A stretch of 64,000 nt of DNA from assembly GCA_963778375.1 (NCBI GenBank), contig CAVZTX010000024.1:66285-130284 (forward strand), written 5' to 3'. The stretch comes from CAVZTX01 sp963778375. Lineage in GTDB: Bacteria > Chloroflexota > Ktedonobacteria > Ktedonobacterales > Ktedonobacteraceae. Under the pieces are notes generated by a model that worked only from the letters and a program-made list of their open reading frames with translations, did not search any database and was not told the DNA's origin. Positions 7,376 through 16,855 of the stretch are shown here, one piece after another. Within the stretch, counting starts at the first letter, position 1. The number at the start of each line of letters is the position of its first letter. The translations under genes and the position numbers were made by a program.

Positions 7376-9310
7376 CTATGTAAACAGCGCCGCAACAGCC
7401 CCACATACCGACCGTGCAATAATCTGTCCATCTTCCAGAGTAGGCTGATCCTGAGTATAGACTGCTATGATATAGGTCTGCTGACCGTCCGTTACAATGC
7501 CGGACGAGTTCATATTCCACAGGCCATCAGGGCCGATCACCCATCCATCCTTCATCGCCACCGTCGCTCCTTGCAGGGCCGTATCTCCCACCCCCACCTG
7601 CTGATCCGGCTCGATGTTTTCCATCAGGGAAAGCGCCAGTTCGCGATCCTGCGCAGTCAGGATACTGCCCTGCTCCAGGCGCGTCAGCAAGTTGACCATG
7701 GTCATTGGGGTGATCAGGCTCCAGCCGAAGGCACCGGGATCGGGATCCAGGCCGCTGACGCCGATACGCTCCATGTAGCCTGCCAGCCCATCCGCCCCGC
7801 CGACTTCCCCATTGTAGAGCGCGTAAGCAGCGTCATTGTTCGAGTTCTCAATCATAGTGGTCAGCAGCCCCATCTCACCCGAATTCGGCTCGCGTCCCTC
7901 GTGCTCTGTAAAGTCGAGCAGGGTGAGCATGATCGGGACTTTGACCGAGCTTCCTGTGATGAACTCGGCATCAGCATTCCAGGTATAGTAGCGCCGGTGG
8001 GTCACGTCATAGACCGCGACCCCCACGTTCCCGCCTTCTCCGGCGAGATAGGTCGCCAGGTTGGGAGAGAGCACGTCGATGGAGGCTCTGCCTTGCACCT
8101 GTCCGGGCGAAGTGAACGTGAGGGCAGAAGCATCCGCCCACCCTGTGAAGGTGCGATGCGGTGAAGTCCACTGCACCTGGTACCAGAGCCTCCCAGCCGA
8201 CCAGGAGCTATTACCCGAGAGAGTCAGTGGGAACGCTTGTCCGATATGCGCCATCGCCTGGCCCATCCCTGGTGCACTCAAGAGCGCTGTGTCCTCCTGC
8301 GTCCATGCAGCCCGTCCAGCATCGGCCACGACTGGAGGTGGCCCGAGAGTGCGCAGGTAGGCTACCCCACTTTCCAGGCGCGAGACCGACGGCTGCTCAG
8401 ATGAGGCATCCTGGGCGCTTTGATCAAGAACGACCGCGTCACTCCAGAACGCCTGGACCAGCATCCGGTGGACAATGCCATCCTTGACAACGGAAAAAGC
8501 GAGGGCCTCCGTGAGTGGATTGCCGAAATCAGTTTGCCACCCATCAGGCGCGACATCGGCACGCTGGATATAGCTCCAAATGGGGAGCGGAACCGTGTGG
8601 CCAAAGACCGTTCCATTGCGCGTCCCTTCTCCAACAAAGACGCTCTGGCTATGAGTCCATCTAAAGGCGACAGGACCATCATCCAGCGGAGCCGGAACCA
8701 TCGAAACTGAAGCGGTCGCCGCACGCAGATTGACGTATGTGAGGGAGCTGTCCCCGAAGACTGGCACCTGGCTTCCGACCCTCAATAACGCCTGAAGTAC
8801 GGGCAGACGCAAGATGCCGGTACCCGGGTCCCGCGTGCCGATATGCATTAACGTGGCCAGCGGATCTGGAAATTCTCCCGTCTCATAGTGCTGCTTCGGC
8901 TGAGCCACCGGCATGAGCAGCGCTCCCAATTCAAAGAACTGGATCCACCCCTCTGTACTGAGGAATGCGGCCGTCAGCGGAACGCCGAGATTGGTAGCGC
9001 CACTTCTGCTGCGATAATATCCCGCAAAGAGCGGGGAGACTGCCAGTTGCTGGGAGGTCGGTCCGGCCGGGAATAAGTCAAATGTTGGGGCCGTGGTCTG
9101 CCCATCACCATCCCAGGAGGATGCTTCATTTGCGGCGACTGAGCTGGGGGGTGCCGATCTGTACGGTGGAGCAGCCGGACGCTTGAAAGCGGCGGAACTA
9201 GAGGGCAGGAGCAGCGTTGTCCCGAGGACAAGTAGCACTGTAGTGGAAATTAAGATGGATTTCCTCAGGATGATTCCTGCCGGATGCCTTGTTTCCTGCT
9301 GTTGCTGCAT
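7376..9310 (-). CDS. Secreted serine hydrolase with class A beta-lactamase-like domain
   Basis: A 644-residue exported protein. A basic N-terminus and a hydrophobic stretch (about residues 16-41, ending SSSAAF) form a signal peptide or anchor. The C-terminal third is a class A beta-lactamase/penicillin-recognising fold: GSSVKVPIM gives the S-x-x-K catalytic motif, ENSNNDAA corresponds to the S-x-N motif, and MKDGWV takes the place of K-T-G. The middle region has an SH3-like stretch (WYQVQW...GWADAS). The N-terminal 300 residues are not recognised. With KDG rather than KTG, and with these large extra domains, true beta-lactam hydrolysis is doubtful; a cell-wall or peptide hydrolase role is as likely. 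The start has AGGAGGGA 5-6 bases upstream. It is convergent with the tRNA and stands alone. Confidence 0.85.
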   Translation of the reverse strand: MQQQQETRHPAGIILRKSILISTTVLLVLGTTLLLPSSSAAFKRPAAPPYRSAPPSSVAANEASSWDGDGQTTAPTFDLFPAGPTSQQLAVSPLFAGYYRSRSGATNLGVPLTAAFLSTEGWIQFFELGALLMPVAQPKQHYETGEFPDPLATLMHIGTRDPGTGILRLPVLQALLRVGSQVPVFGDSSLTYVNLRAATASVSMVPAPLDDGPVAFRWTHSQSVFVGEGTRNGTVFGHTVPLPIWSYIQRADVAPDGWQTDFGNPLTEALAFSVVKDGIVHRMLVQAFWSDAVVLDQSAQDASSEQPSVSRLESGVAYLRTLGPPPVVADAGRAAWTQEDTALLSAPGMGQAMAHIGQAFPLTLSGNSSWSAGRLWYQVQWTSPHRTFTGWADASALTFTSPGQVQGRASIDVLSPNLATYLAGEGGNVGVAVYDVTHRRYYTWNADAEFITGSSVKVPIMLTLLDFTEHEGREPNSGEMGLLTTMIENSNNDAAYALYNGEVGGADGLAGYMERIGVSGLDPDPGAFGWSLITPMTMVNLLTRLEQGSILTAQDRELALSLMENIEPDQQVGVGDTALQGATVAMKDGWVIGPDGLWNMNSSGIVTDGQQTYIIAVYTQDQPTLEDGQIIARSVCGAVAALFT

Positions 9311-9452
9311 CCGCTCCCTCCTGTTGCTCTAATCACCAGTTCTTTTGCCTGCATCTAATCTGGCTACCCCGATTTTGCAATACTGGAAGTATACCATATG
9401 AGACGAGGTCACGCCTGAACCGACAACAAGTGGCCAGGTTGGCTATTAATCA

Positions 9453-9671
9453 TCACATGAGCATTTCCATGGTATCGTACACCCCTCCATCCTCATCATT
9501 CCCTTTTGAGGAAGGAAGAATCGTGACATCTTCGACAAGCACCGTATCAAATATCTCTAAAAAAGCCATGCCCACAATGCTCTCGATTGTAAGCTCGCTA
9601 CCCTCCACATCGCCTGACAACACCTCTGAATATGTATCCGAACACTGGACGCGAACGTGTACGATACACAT
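9453..9671 (-). CDS. Small acidic hypothetical protein
   Basis: A 72-residue open frame, MCIVHVRVQCSD then a strongly acidic body (many E and D). I do not recognise it. AAGGGGAA lies 5 bases before the ATG, a plausible ribosome site. It shares the direction of the secreted hydrolase downstream but is about 140 bases away. The opposite strand has an overlapping open frame of poor composition, which I reject. It may be real, with moderate doubt. Confidence 0.4.
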   Translation of the reverse strand: MCIVHVRVQCSDTYSEVLSGDVEGSELTIESIVGMAFLEIFDTVLVEDVTILPSSKGNDEDGGVYDTMEMLM

Positions 9672-10004
9672 AACGTTCCCCTTTCCTCATTGTAGCCAAT
9701 GCTGATTGCTACAGATGAAATCAGACTATGCCGAAGATGATTGCTTCCACCATGAGAGGATAGTCACAGAAGTTGCCTTTGCTACTGCAAAACCTGTAAA
9801 ATGAAACTGGTCGATGCGCCCCACAATTTGGAAATTCGCAGAACCCTCTCTATTTTAGAGTATGCCACACGAACTCATGAAAAAGAATAACATGTATAAC
9901 AATCCCTTATCAACTTCATCAAGTTGCCAGTTGGAAACATCCGCACCAACGTTTCTTCGTATGTGGTAAAAATAAAGAAGCTGTATTTTAGGAAGTAAGA
10001 AAGG
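9672..10004. other. Intergenic region, no gene seen
   Basis: About 330 AT-rich bases between two divergent genes. It should hold both promoters. I see no clear -35/-10 pair and no repeat. GAAAGG at 9999-10004 is the ribosome site of the next gene. Confidence 0.5.
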
Positions 10005-12396
10005 ATGATAGTTATGATAGCCCCCACGAATTTTCCTACGAACTTTCGCTTCCACGAGGCATCTGCCGAGCATGGAGGGCCACAGCAGAATCCCAAAGAC
10101 CGAAAAAAAAACATGGGGAAGACTGGGAACACTGAGAAGAGGCTTCCACATAATCTTCTCTTACACAAGGCACGACAAGAGAGAGGATGGTCCCAGGAGA
10201 ATCTCGCCGAATTGATTGGCTCAACATCCGTGAATGTAAGCCGTTGGGAAAACGGCTCAACCTTTCCATCTCCCTATTATCGTCAGCGCCTCAGTGAGGT
10301 GTTTGGTAAAACACCTGCTCAGCTTGGCCTGTTACGACCATTACCATTACCGAGTGATTTCAAGGTAGTGAACATTCCTATCGTGCGTAATCCATTCTTT
10401 ACGGGTCGTGGACAGATAATGGACTTGCTTCATGAGCGGCTTTCGACTGAGAGGGTAGCTGCGCTAACCCAGGCTCAAGCCCAGGCCCTTTATGGGCTTG
10501 GTGGCATCGGCAAAACGCAGACAGCGGCTGAATATGGCTTTCGCTACAGCGATGAGTATACCCATGTGTTCTGGACGCTCGCTGCAAGTCGTGAAACACT
10601 TATTGCTGACTTTGTGAAACTGGCTGAACTCCTCCATCTACCCGAAAAAGATCAACAGGATCAACAACAAGTTGTTGCCGCTGTCAAACGCTGGTTGGCT
10701 GCCAACGAAAACTGGCTGCTTGTCATGGACAATGCTGATGACCTTCCTATGGCGCAGGAGTTTCTACCCACAGGCCACAAAGGTTCTGTTTTGTTCACAA
10801 CGCGTGCCCAGGCCTCAGGCGCAGTTGCTGCCAGTGTCGAAGTGGAGCGATTGATGGCGCAGGAAGGCGCTCTGTTACTCTTACGCTGGACTAAACGCCT
10901 GGATATGAATACTCCACTCGACCAGGCGCAGAGCTGCTGATCGTGATGCTGCTGAACGCATTGTGGAGAAGATGGAAGGATTGCCGCTGGCCCTTGTGCA
11001 AGCTGGCGCATATATAGAGGAGACGGGTTGCAGCCTGGAAGATTACCTCAGCCTCTACGCGAGGCACCGCAAATACTTGCTTGAGCGTGGCAGTCGTTTC
11101 TTATTCGACCATCCGGATACCGTGGCTACGACCTGGTCGCTCTCCTTTCAGGAGGTTGAGCGTCAGAGTCCCCTTGCTGGCGAGGTGCTGCGCTTCTGCG
11201 CCTTCCTAGCCGCTGATGCCATCCCTGAAGAACTATTGACGCTTGGTGATGCGCAACTAGGAGATCCACTTGGGGCCCTAGCTCTCGACTCGCTCAAGCT
11301 CAACGAAGCCTTGGAGGTGCTGCGCAAGTACTCATTAGTGCGACGTGATACCAGTACACACACGCTGACCATCCACCGTCTTGTGCAGGCAGTACTCAGG
11401 GACAGCTTGGATCAGCAGACCCAACGCCTCTGGGCAGAACGAGTCGTCCGGACTGTCAACGCCGCCTTTCCCGAAGCCGATAATGGCGTTGGCGAGATGT
11501 ACCACTATTACTTACAGTACTACATGCCCCATGTCCAGGAATGCGCGATGCTCATCGAACAGTATGAACTCCGCACCACAGAGGCGGCGCGGCTGCTCTA
11601 TCAGGCTGGAATATTTTTGTATTTCTATGGCTTCTATCCGCAATCCCAATCCTTCCACGAGCTTGCCCTGGTGATCCGCGAGCAAGTGTTCGGGTCAGAG
11701 CATCCGGCTGTCGCAGAAAGTCTCAACTCCCTTGCTGTGTTCGCTCGTTTTCAGGGCAACAGCGAGCAAGCGGAAAGGTTACATCAGCAAGCACTTGCTA
11801 TCCGTGAAAAGACGCTTGGACTCAACCATCCCTTGACTGCCCAAAGCCTCAACAACCTGGGGGTGCTCTACCGTACTCAGGGAAAGTATGAGCAAGCTGA
11901 GCCGTTTCTTAGTCAGGCACTCAATCTCAGCGAGCAAGCACTTGGATCTGAACATCCCGATACCTTGCTTGCTCTCATCAACATGGCGAAGCTTTATATC
12001 GAGCAGGGAAAGTACGAGCAGGCTGAGCCATTTGCGAAACAGGCTCTGGCAACCAGTAAACGAATCTTAGTGCCTGAGCACTACCTTATGGCTCAGAGTC
12101 TCAACCTGCAAGCAAGGCTAGCATATAAACAGGGAAAGTATGAGCAGGCCGAGACTTTTTGGAAGCAGACTGTTGCTATCGTTGAGAAAACATTTGGATC
12201 AAAACATCTCTCTACTGCTGAACGGCTCAACGACCTGGCTGAACTATATGCTGTGCAGGGTCGCTATACAGAGGCCGAGTCCCTATGCCAGAGGGCACTC
12301 AGCATTTGTGAGAAAATCCTTGGTTCTAAGCACCCTGATACAGTTGCTGTTCATGAACATTTGAAGAAGATCCTGAGTAAAAGAGAGGCAGAGTAG
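10005..12396 (+). CDS. XRE-family HTH / NB-ARC (STAND) / TPR regulator, apparent +1 frameshift
   Basis: Domains in order: an N-terminal extension, an XRE helix-turn-helix (QERGWSQENLAELIGSTSVNVSRWENG, within residues 55-90), an NB-ARC STAND ATPase with P-loop GLGGIGKTQT (about residue 165) and Walker B-like LLVMDNADD, then in the second frame the end of the ATPase (GLPLALVQAGAYIEETG) and at least five TPR-like repeats (LNNLGVLYRTQGKYEQAEPF and similar units of 42 residues). The first frame stops at 10940. Reading one base on, DRDAAERIVEKMEGLPLAL restores the family sequence, so one extra base near 10925-10932 is enough to explain the break. STAND regulators act as ligand-triggered switches, and the TPR part is usually the sensor. 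ATG 10014 fits the ribosome site (GAAAGG) better than 10005. Convergent with the small peptide gene below. Confidence 0.85.
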
Positions 12397-12418
12397 GATA
12401 TAGACGAGTATCCTACTC
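12391..12418 (+). terminator. Hairpin between regulator and peptide gene, conserved at 13047
   Basis: GAGTAGGATA (12391-12400) pairs perfectly with TATCCTACTC (12409-12418) around an 8-base loop; the regulator's TAG stop lies in the left arm. A related hairpin at 13047-13074 has the same stem and loop lengths. At stem position 4 the pair is T-A here and C-G there, a compensatory change. It lies between convergent genes and could serve both strands. There is no long T-run. Confidence 0.55.
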
Positions 12419-12457
12419 CGCCTTCGCGTTGAGTTAGTCAACACTTACCGTTTTGCT

Positions 12458-12656
12458 CTAGCAGTCGTTGGCGCCGCCTCCGCAGGGCCACATAGGCTTG
12501 AAGGCAACCGACTTCCCACTCACGGATGAAACACTAACATGGTGGCTAGAAGCTGCGTTTGCCATTGATGCCGGCCCCATTGCTTGGAGGAAGAAGGACC
12601 CAGCGAGCGATACCCAGCAATGCGATGACCGCAAGGGAACATCGTATCCTTTTCAT
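12458..12656 (-). CDS. Secreted Cys-containing small peptide precursor (apparent +1 frameshift)
   Basis: On the minus strand an ATG (12656-12654) follows AAAGGAG at 7 bases, a strong ribosome site. The first 16 residues, MKRIRCSLAVIALLGI, look like the start of a signal peptide. One base on, near 12607, the frame LAGSFFLQAMGPASMANA completes it with an A-x-A cleavage site. The mature part would be about 31 residues: ASSHHVSVSSVSGK, then SVAFKPMWPCGGGANDC and stop at 12458. The C-terminus PCG-x5-DC is partly repeated in a second copy at 13114. Without the frame change the frame ends after 36 residues. A 7-bp hairpin (12701-12707/12715-12721) lies in the presumed 5' leader. It converges with the STAND/TPR regulator. 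Possible roles: signal peptide, bacteriocin or RiPP-like product; none is established. Confidence 0.55.
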
Positions 12657-13011
12657 GAGATACTCCTTTTCTGTCTTCAAAAATTATCTCTTCGTTTCAC
12701 CCGCTCCTACTTGTGGAGCGGTTCGCTCGCAATCGGTTGGGCCCTTACGATTACTGATTGGAGTCTACCTGAAGATGAAAGACAGATAAACACAATTCAC
12801 CGGACATCTACGGTACATTGTCAGGACAGATAGGTTTATGTCTCCAAGTTGTAGGGAGAAAACGTTACATTACGGACTGAGTACGGGATATGCAAATCGA
12901 ACTTAAAAGCCAGGAAGGTCGGCTGGAAGGGGATATGGTTAAGAGATGAGTTTGCCTAATGGATGATATCGTAGGAGCTTAATAATCATCCTGAAAGATT
13001 TCGGGTTGGCT

Positions 13012-13179
13012 ATCGTTTGATTAGAATATTGAGTAAAAAAGAAGCGGAGCAGGATAGTATCTATTATCTTGCTCCGCCATGGCATTGAGTCAGTCAAAGC
13101 TCATCATGTTGATTTAGCAGTCGCCCGACCAGCCGCAAGGCAGTTGGATATGAAGGCAACCGACTGCTTCTGTTTTCAT
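13012..13179. pseudogene. Second, degraded copy of the regulator end, hairpin and peptide end
   Basis: This block resembles 12361-12520. On + it starts with LIRILSKKEAE (13012-13049), matching the last residues LKKILSKREAE of the regulator, then the hairpin 13047-13074, then GCATTGAGTCAGTCAA (13082-13097) against GCGTTGAGTTAGTCAA. On minus, 13179-13114 encodes MKTEAVGCLHIQ then LPCGWSGDC and stop, against the PCGGGANDC end of the peptide gene. The shared stretch GAAGGCAACCGACT (13152-13165) is identical. The signal-peptide part is missing, because the end of the MFS gene lies there. I read it as the remains of a duplicated regulator/peptide unit. The minus reading frame could still give a 21-residue peptide. 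Confidence 0.5.
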
Positions 13180-13185
13180 AACTGC

Positions 13186-14526
13186 TCAGCTACGCATCCT
13201 CTCCTGCATCTTGCGCATATCCGATGCCACTGTTCTAAGACCAATAAGGCAGACCAGGCCCGCGAGGAAAAGAAATGTTGGTGCGGTCGTGATAAGCGCG
13301 AGTCCCAGTGAGTGCGCCTGGTTATCGATGGCACCGATCAGCACAGGGGCTGAGGCATCGCCTAGCAAATGGGCGAGCAGCAGCGCCAACCCAATCGCAG
13401 TAGCACGCACCTCCGGTGTGATAATATCCTGAGTGACCGCATTCAGTGGGCCTGTGCAGAAGTTGAGAGAAATTGCCGCGACGACGAAGACAGCAATGAA
13501 AAGTGGCAGAGTGTGAATGAACAACGCAATTAGCACAAGCGGTGCGCCAATCAGAAATCCCAGCGCCGCAACCAGCAAACGCCCTTCAGGACGCCGCCGC
13601 TGCGCAAAGTCGGCCAGCCAGCCACCGGCAACCGTTCCAATCAATCCACTGCTCACCAGTACCGCACCCGAGAGTATTCCTGCCTGCCCCACCTTCAGTT
13701 TGAAGGTATCAACGCAGTAGGAAGGGAGCCAGTATGAGGTACCGCCTATAGTGAAGAAACTGAAGACAAGCGCTCCTAGCAATACCCAGTAGGTCGGAAT
13801 CTTGAAAAGTTTTTTCGCCGATGCCCAAAAATTGCTTCCTATCGTGCCATGTTCAACGACAGGTGCATTCCTCGCTTCCTGTCCATCATCCGAATTGTCT
13901 TCGTTATCAAACGCGCCGCGTGCTGGCTCGCTCATTCGCCATGCCAGAAATGCGGCAATCAGGCCGGGAATACCAACGACGTAGAACGCCGCACGCCAGC
14001 CGAAGGCCTCAGCCACCAGTCCACCAAGCGTGAAGCCAATAGCCGCTCCAATCAATGTCCCTGATGACCAGTACGAGAGAATACGGCCTCGTTTGGCCTT
14101 GGGAAAGTAGTCTCCCAGCAGAGATAGCGATGCCGGAGCATAACCAGCCTCACCAATACCCAAGACAGACCGTACGAGAAACAACTGTACGAAGTTACGT
14201 GTAAAACCCACCAGTACGGTGGCTACACTCCAGATTCCAACACACACGCTGACAATATTTTTGCGAATGCTTCTATCTGCCCATATACCCAGCGGCAAGG
14301 TAGCAATGCCGTACACCAGGAGGAAAGCTGAGCCAAGGAGACCTTCCTGAAGTGCTGTCAATCCAAGATCTGCCTGGATTTTCGGAAGAACCGCAGGCAG
14401 GACATAGCGATCCGCATAGTTGAGTATATTGATGATAAGTAATACCGTGAAAGCGAATCGGGCCTGGGATCTACCAGGTCGAATACCCCCTCCACTTTTC
14501 ATCGGTGTTGGAGTAACTGTAGCCAT
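13186..14526 (-). CDS. MFS transporter
   Basis: A 446-residue major facilitator with about 12 hydrophobic segments. After a basic tail of about 25 residues come the first helix with ILNYADRYVLPAVLP and the loop LGIWADRSIRKN, an MFS-type motif A. The sequence GEAGYAPASLSLLGDYFP is typical of the Spinster/hexuronate-type branch. The hydrophilic centre loop (about residues 215-235) separates the two halves. The substrate cannot be told from sequence. The start at 14526 has AGAAAG 9 bases upstream. It stands alone; its 3' end touches the degraded peptide copy. Confidence 0.88.
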   Translation of the reverse strand: MATVTPTPMKSGGGIRPGRSQARFAFTVLLIINILNYADRYVLPAVLPKIQADLGLTALQEGLLGSAFLLVYGIATLPLGIWADRSIRKNIVSVCVGIWSVATVLVGFTRNFVQLFLVRSVLGIGEAGYAPASLSLLGDYFPKAKRGRILSYWSSGTLIGAAIGFTLGGLVAEAFGWRAAFYVVGIPGLIAAFLAWRMSEPARGAFDNEDNSDDGQEARNAPVVEHGTIGSNFWASAKKLFKIPTYWVLLGALVFSFFTIGGTSYWLPSYCVDTFKLKVGQAGILSGAVLVSSGLIGTVAGGWLADFAQRRRPEGRLLVAALGFLIGAPLVLIALFIHTLPLFIAVFVVAAISLNFCTGPLNAVTQDIITPEVRATAIGLALLLAHLLGDASAPVLIGAIDNQAHSLGLALITTAPTFLFLAGLVCLIGLRTVASDMRKMQERMRS

Positions 14527-14689
14527 GTATAAATCTTTCTAAGTAGTTTAGTGTGCTCTTATCGTCTATAATAAAGACGAAGGTATGTCATAATTTTTGC
14601 TTCAATACTTGTCTTAGTAACCATGTATAGTATAAACTAAGCCCCGGCATATGTCACCAGTACTATGTATGAGGAGAAGGATAGATCGT

Positions 14690-15370
14690 TTGAACGATAT
14701 ATTACATCTTATTACGCACGCGAACCCGCTTTTAATCTATCTCATTGTGGCGATAGTTCTCCTGCTTGAGAGTTCTGCCGTCCCAATTGTCAATAGCACC
14801 CTTCTGCTTTTTACCGGTGCGCTGGTCTCCTTTGGCCATCTCAATTTCTGGATACTGACCTTTGCTGCTATTCTAGGCAGTATTTCTGGGGCTTGCCTGG
14901 CTTACCTGATTGGCAGACGTGGTGGCAGGCGCTTGTTCTTGCGCCTGGCAGGCACATTCCACGTCAGTGAGCAGAAAGTAGAAATGGCCGAAAGCTGGTT
15001 TCAAAACAGGGGAATATGGATGATCTTCTTAGCTCGTATCATTCCATATATACGTCCCTTTGCCTGTTTCCCTGCTGGCATCTCGCGAATGCCCTTTGCG
15101 CGTTTCTTTCTAGCTGCCCTGGCCGGTTCAACGATCTGGTGCATCGGCATACTCTATCTAGGCTGGGCGCTTGGTAGCCGCTGGAAGTTAGCATTTGATT
15201 TCATGCGGCACTACACCATCCCAGCAATCGCCATCCTCATACTCCTCATAGCTCTCTACTTTCTCATCAAATATACCCTCAAAAGGTACCTGCCTCACCA
15301 ACCCCAACCTTACTCACATTCCACCAACAATGAAGATGAGCACAATAACAGCGATTTGCTCGAGGTATGA
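14690..15370 (+). CDS. DedA-family membrane protein
   Basis: A polytopic protein of the DedA/VTT (SNARE-associated) family, thought to move polyprenyl-phosphate or phospholipid carriers between membrane leaflets. Seen are ESSAVPIVNSTLLLFTGAL, a GxxxGxxxxYLIGRRGG motif, and the conserved FLARIIPYIRPFACFPAG near the middle, then hydrophobic segments and a polar C-terminal tail rich in S, N and E. I prefer TTG 14690 because GGAGAAGG lies about 9 bases upstream. The longer frame begins with ATG 14651 or 14669, neither of which has a ribosome site. Divergent from the MFS gene. Confidence 0.88.
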   Translation: MNDILHLITHANPLLIYLIVAIVLLLESSAVPIVNSTLLLFTGALVSFGHLNFWILTFAAILGSISGACLAYLIGRRGGRRLFLRLAGTFHVSEQKVEMAESWFQNRGIWMIFLARIIPYIRPFACFPAGISRMPFARFFLAALAGSTIWCIGILYLGWALGSRWKLAFDFMRHYTIPAIAILILLIALYFLIKYTLKRYLPHQPQPYSHSTNNEDEHNNSDLLEV

Positions 15371-15397
15371 AAAGCTGCCGTCCTCCGCGCTCCTACT

Positions 15398-16153
15398 TTA
15401 AGCCCGTACAATAGTAATTCCCTGTGCTCGATAGGGAGCTAACGCCTCATCAGGAACAGAGCGCTCGGTTATAAGATGCGTTAGATCGCTGAGCGGCCCA
15501 ATGATATAGGGCGCAGCCGTCCCCAACTTCTCCGCCGATGTCAGTGCCACCACTTCAGCAGCACTGGCGATCATAGCCCGCTTCACATAAGCCTCTTCCA
15601 GATTCAAAGTGCTGATCCCAACGTCAGGATGCAGGCTACTGATACCTAGAAAGCATAGGTCGGCGCGAATGCCACGGTATGCCTCAACCGTTGCCGCACC
15701 CAGCGTTACCAGTTCGTACTTGTAAAGTTTCCCTCCGATCACAATGGCCTCGACTGTCGGATGTTCTGCCAGGGCCAGTGCAATCGGTGGGCTATGCGTA
15801 ATAACCGTAGCACGCAGATCATGTGGCAATTGCTGCGCCACTTGTAGCAGAGTGGTGCCTCCATCCAGGATAATAACCTGATTCTGGCGGATGAGCCGTA
15901 TCGCAGCATTTGCAATAGCCGCCTTAGCCCCAGGCGCTTGTTGCTGGCGCTCCGTGAAACGAGCGCTGGTAGGTAAGCGAGGCAATGCCCCTCCATGCAC
16001 CCGCTGAAGCTCTCCTGAGGCAGCTAATTCGCGCAGGTCGCGCCGAATAGTATCTTCTGAAACATGCAAGTTCCTGCTTAGTTCTGACGCGAGCACCTTT
16101 CCCTCGCGTTGCAGCATGTGCATAATTGAACGTCGTCGTTCTGCTGTCAGCAT
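15398..16153 (-). CDS. DeoR/GlpR-family transcriptional regulator
   Basis: A 251-residue repressor-type regulator. The N-terminal winged helix reads MLTAERRRSIMHMLQ then VLASELSRNLHVSEDTIRRDL, and ends with the family signature RVHGGA. The C-terminal domain is the DeoR sugar-phosphate sensor with LDGGTTLLQVAQ and VIGGKLYK. ATG 16153 has AAGGAG nine bases upstream; the longer frame to 16219 has no such site. It is divergent from mgsA, so it probably controls that gene and itself in response to a sugar phosphate. Candidate operator copies lie between them. Confidence 0.92.
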   Translation of the reverse strand: MLTAERRRSIMHMLQREGKVLASELSRNLHVSEDTIRRDLRELAASGELQRVHGGALPRLPTSARFTERQQQAPGAKAAIANAAIRLIRQNQVIILDGGTTLLQVAQQLPHDLRATVITHSPPIALALAEHPTVEAIVIGGKLYKYELVTLGAATVEAYRGIRADLCFLGISSLHPDVGISTLNLEEAYVKRAMIASAAEVVALTSAEKLGTAAPYIIGPLSDLTHLITERSVPDEALAPYRAQGITIVRA

Positions 16154-16173
16154 TGCGTTTTTCTCCTTGAAAA

Positions 16174-16240
16174 TGCATGATATACCTTGACTTTGCATGA
16201 AACTCTGTGGTAACATCATAATTGTGCAGTATATTGCATG
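16174..16240. promoter_or_regulatory. Candidate DeoR operator: three TGCATG sites
   Basis: TGCATGA (16174-16180), TTGCATGA (16193-16200) and TTGCATG (16234-16240) lie in the gap between the divergent DeoR and mgsA genes. Repeated sites in a shared promoter region suit an autoregulated repressor. This is an inference from repetition only. Confidence 0.35.
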
Positions 16241-16302
16241 TTAGTGCTGGTTGTCAATAGTTTAGTACGCACATCTTTTTCACGAAAGTGAGGTATCATA
16301 CA

Positions 16303-16809
16303 ATGAATGAGGGTTCTCGCCAACTTATAGATACACCAAAGAAAATCGCCCTCGTCGCACACGACGATAAAAAGCAGGACCTGCTTGAATGGGCGCGCTA
16401 CAATAAGTACCTTCTGATTCATCACGAGCTTTATGCAACAGGTACCACGGGCAAACTCCTGGAACAGGAACTTGGTCTCGAAATAAACAAGTTACAAAGC
16501 GGCCCACTCGGCGGCGATCAGCAAATTGGTGCCAAGATCGCTGCGGGAGATCTCGATTTGTTGATCTTCTTCTGGGACCCGCTCAGTACACAGCCACACG
16601 AATCGGACGTGAGAGCACTCTTACGCATCGCTGTAGTATGGAATATTCCCGTCGCCTGTAATCGAGCTTCTGCCGATTTCATGATCTCATCACCCTTGCT
16701 CTCCAGCACCTATCAGCGGCTTTCACCCGATTATCATCAGTACACCGCACGCATGGACCATGATTCAACGAAATCGCAGGAACATAAAGAGGAGGCAATT
16801 CCTCGCTGA
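16303..16809 (+). CDS. mgsA: Methylglyoxal synthase
   Basis: MgsA converts dihydroxyacetone phosphate to methylglyoxal and phosphate, a bypass that relieves sugar-phosphate stress. The 168-residue protein has KKIALVAHDDKKQDLLEWA, the phosphate-site segment LYATGTTGKLLE, SGPLGGDQQIGAKI, and FFWDPLSTQPHESDVRALLRI, all of the conserved core. Residues corresponding to the catalytic Asp and His are in GGDQQ and QPHESD. It ends with about 20 extra polar residues. GTGAGG lies about 9 bases before ATG 16303. The HAD gene follows 46 bases on, so the two may be co-transcribed. Confidence 0.95.
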   Translation: MNEGSRQLIDTPKKIALVAHDDKKQDLLEWARYNKYLLIHHELYATGTTGKLLEQELGLEINKLQSGPLGGDQQIGAKIAAGDLDLLIFFWDPLSTQPHESDVRALLRIAVVWNIPVACNRASADFMISSPLLSSTYQRLSPDYHQYTARMDHDSTKSQEHKEEAIPR

Positions 16810-16855
16810 ACAACGTAGTGATTACTGGCTTTTGATACACTACGGAGGAACACAC

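Noticed and set aside
7361..8164. 267-residue + strand open frame opposite the secreted hydrolase
   Set aside because: Composition rich in R, H, Q and no family; the minus strand has signal peptide and catalytic motifs.
7376..9310. Antibiotic-resistance beta-lactamase
   Set aside because: KTG motif replaced by KDG, very long extra domains; hydrolase role left open.
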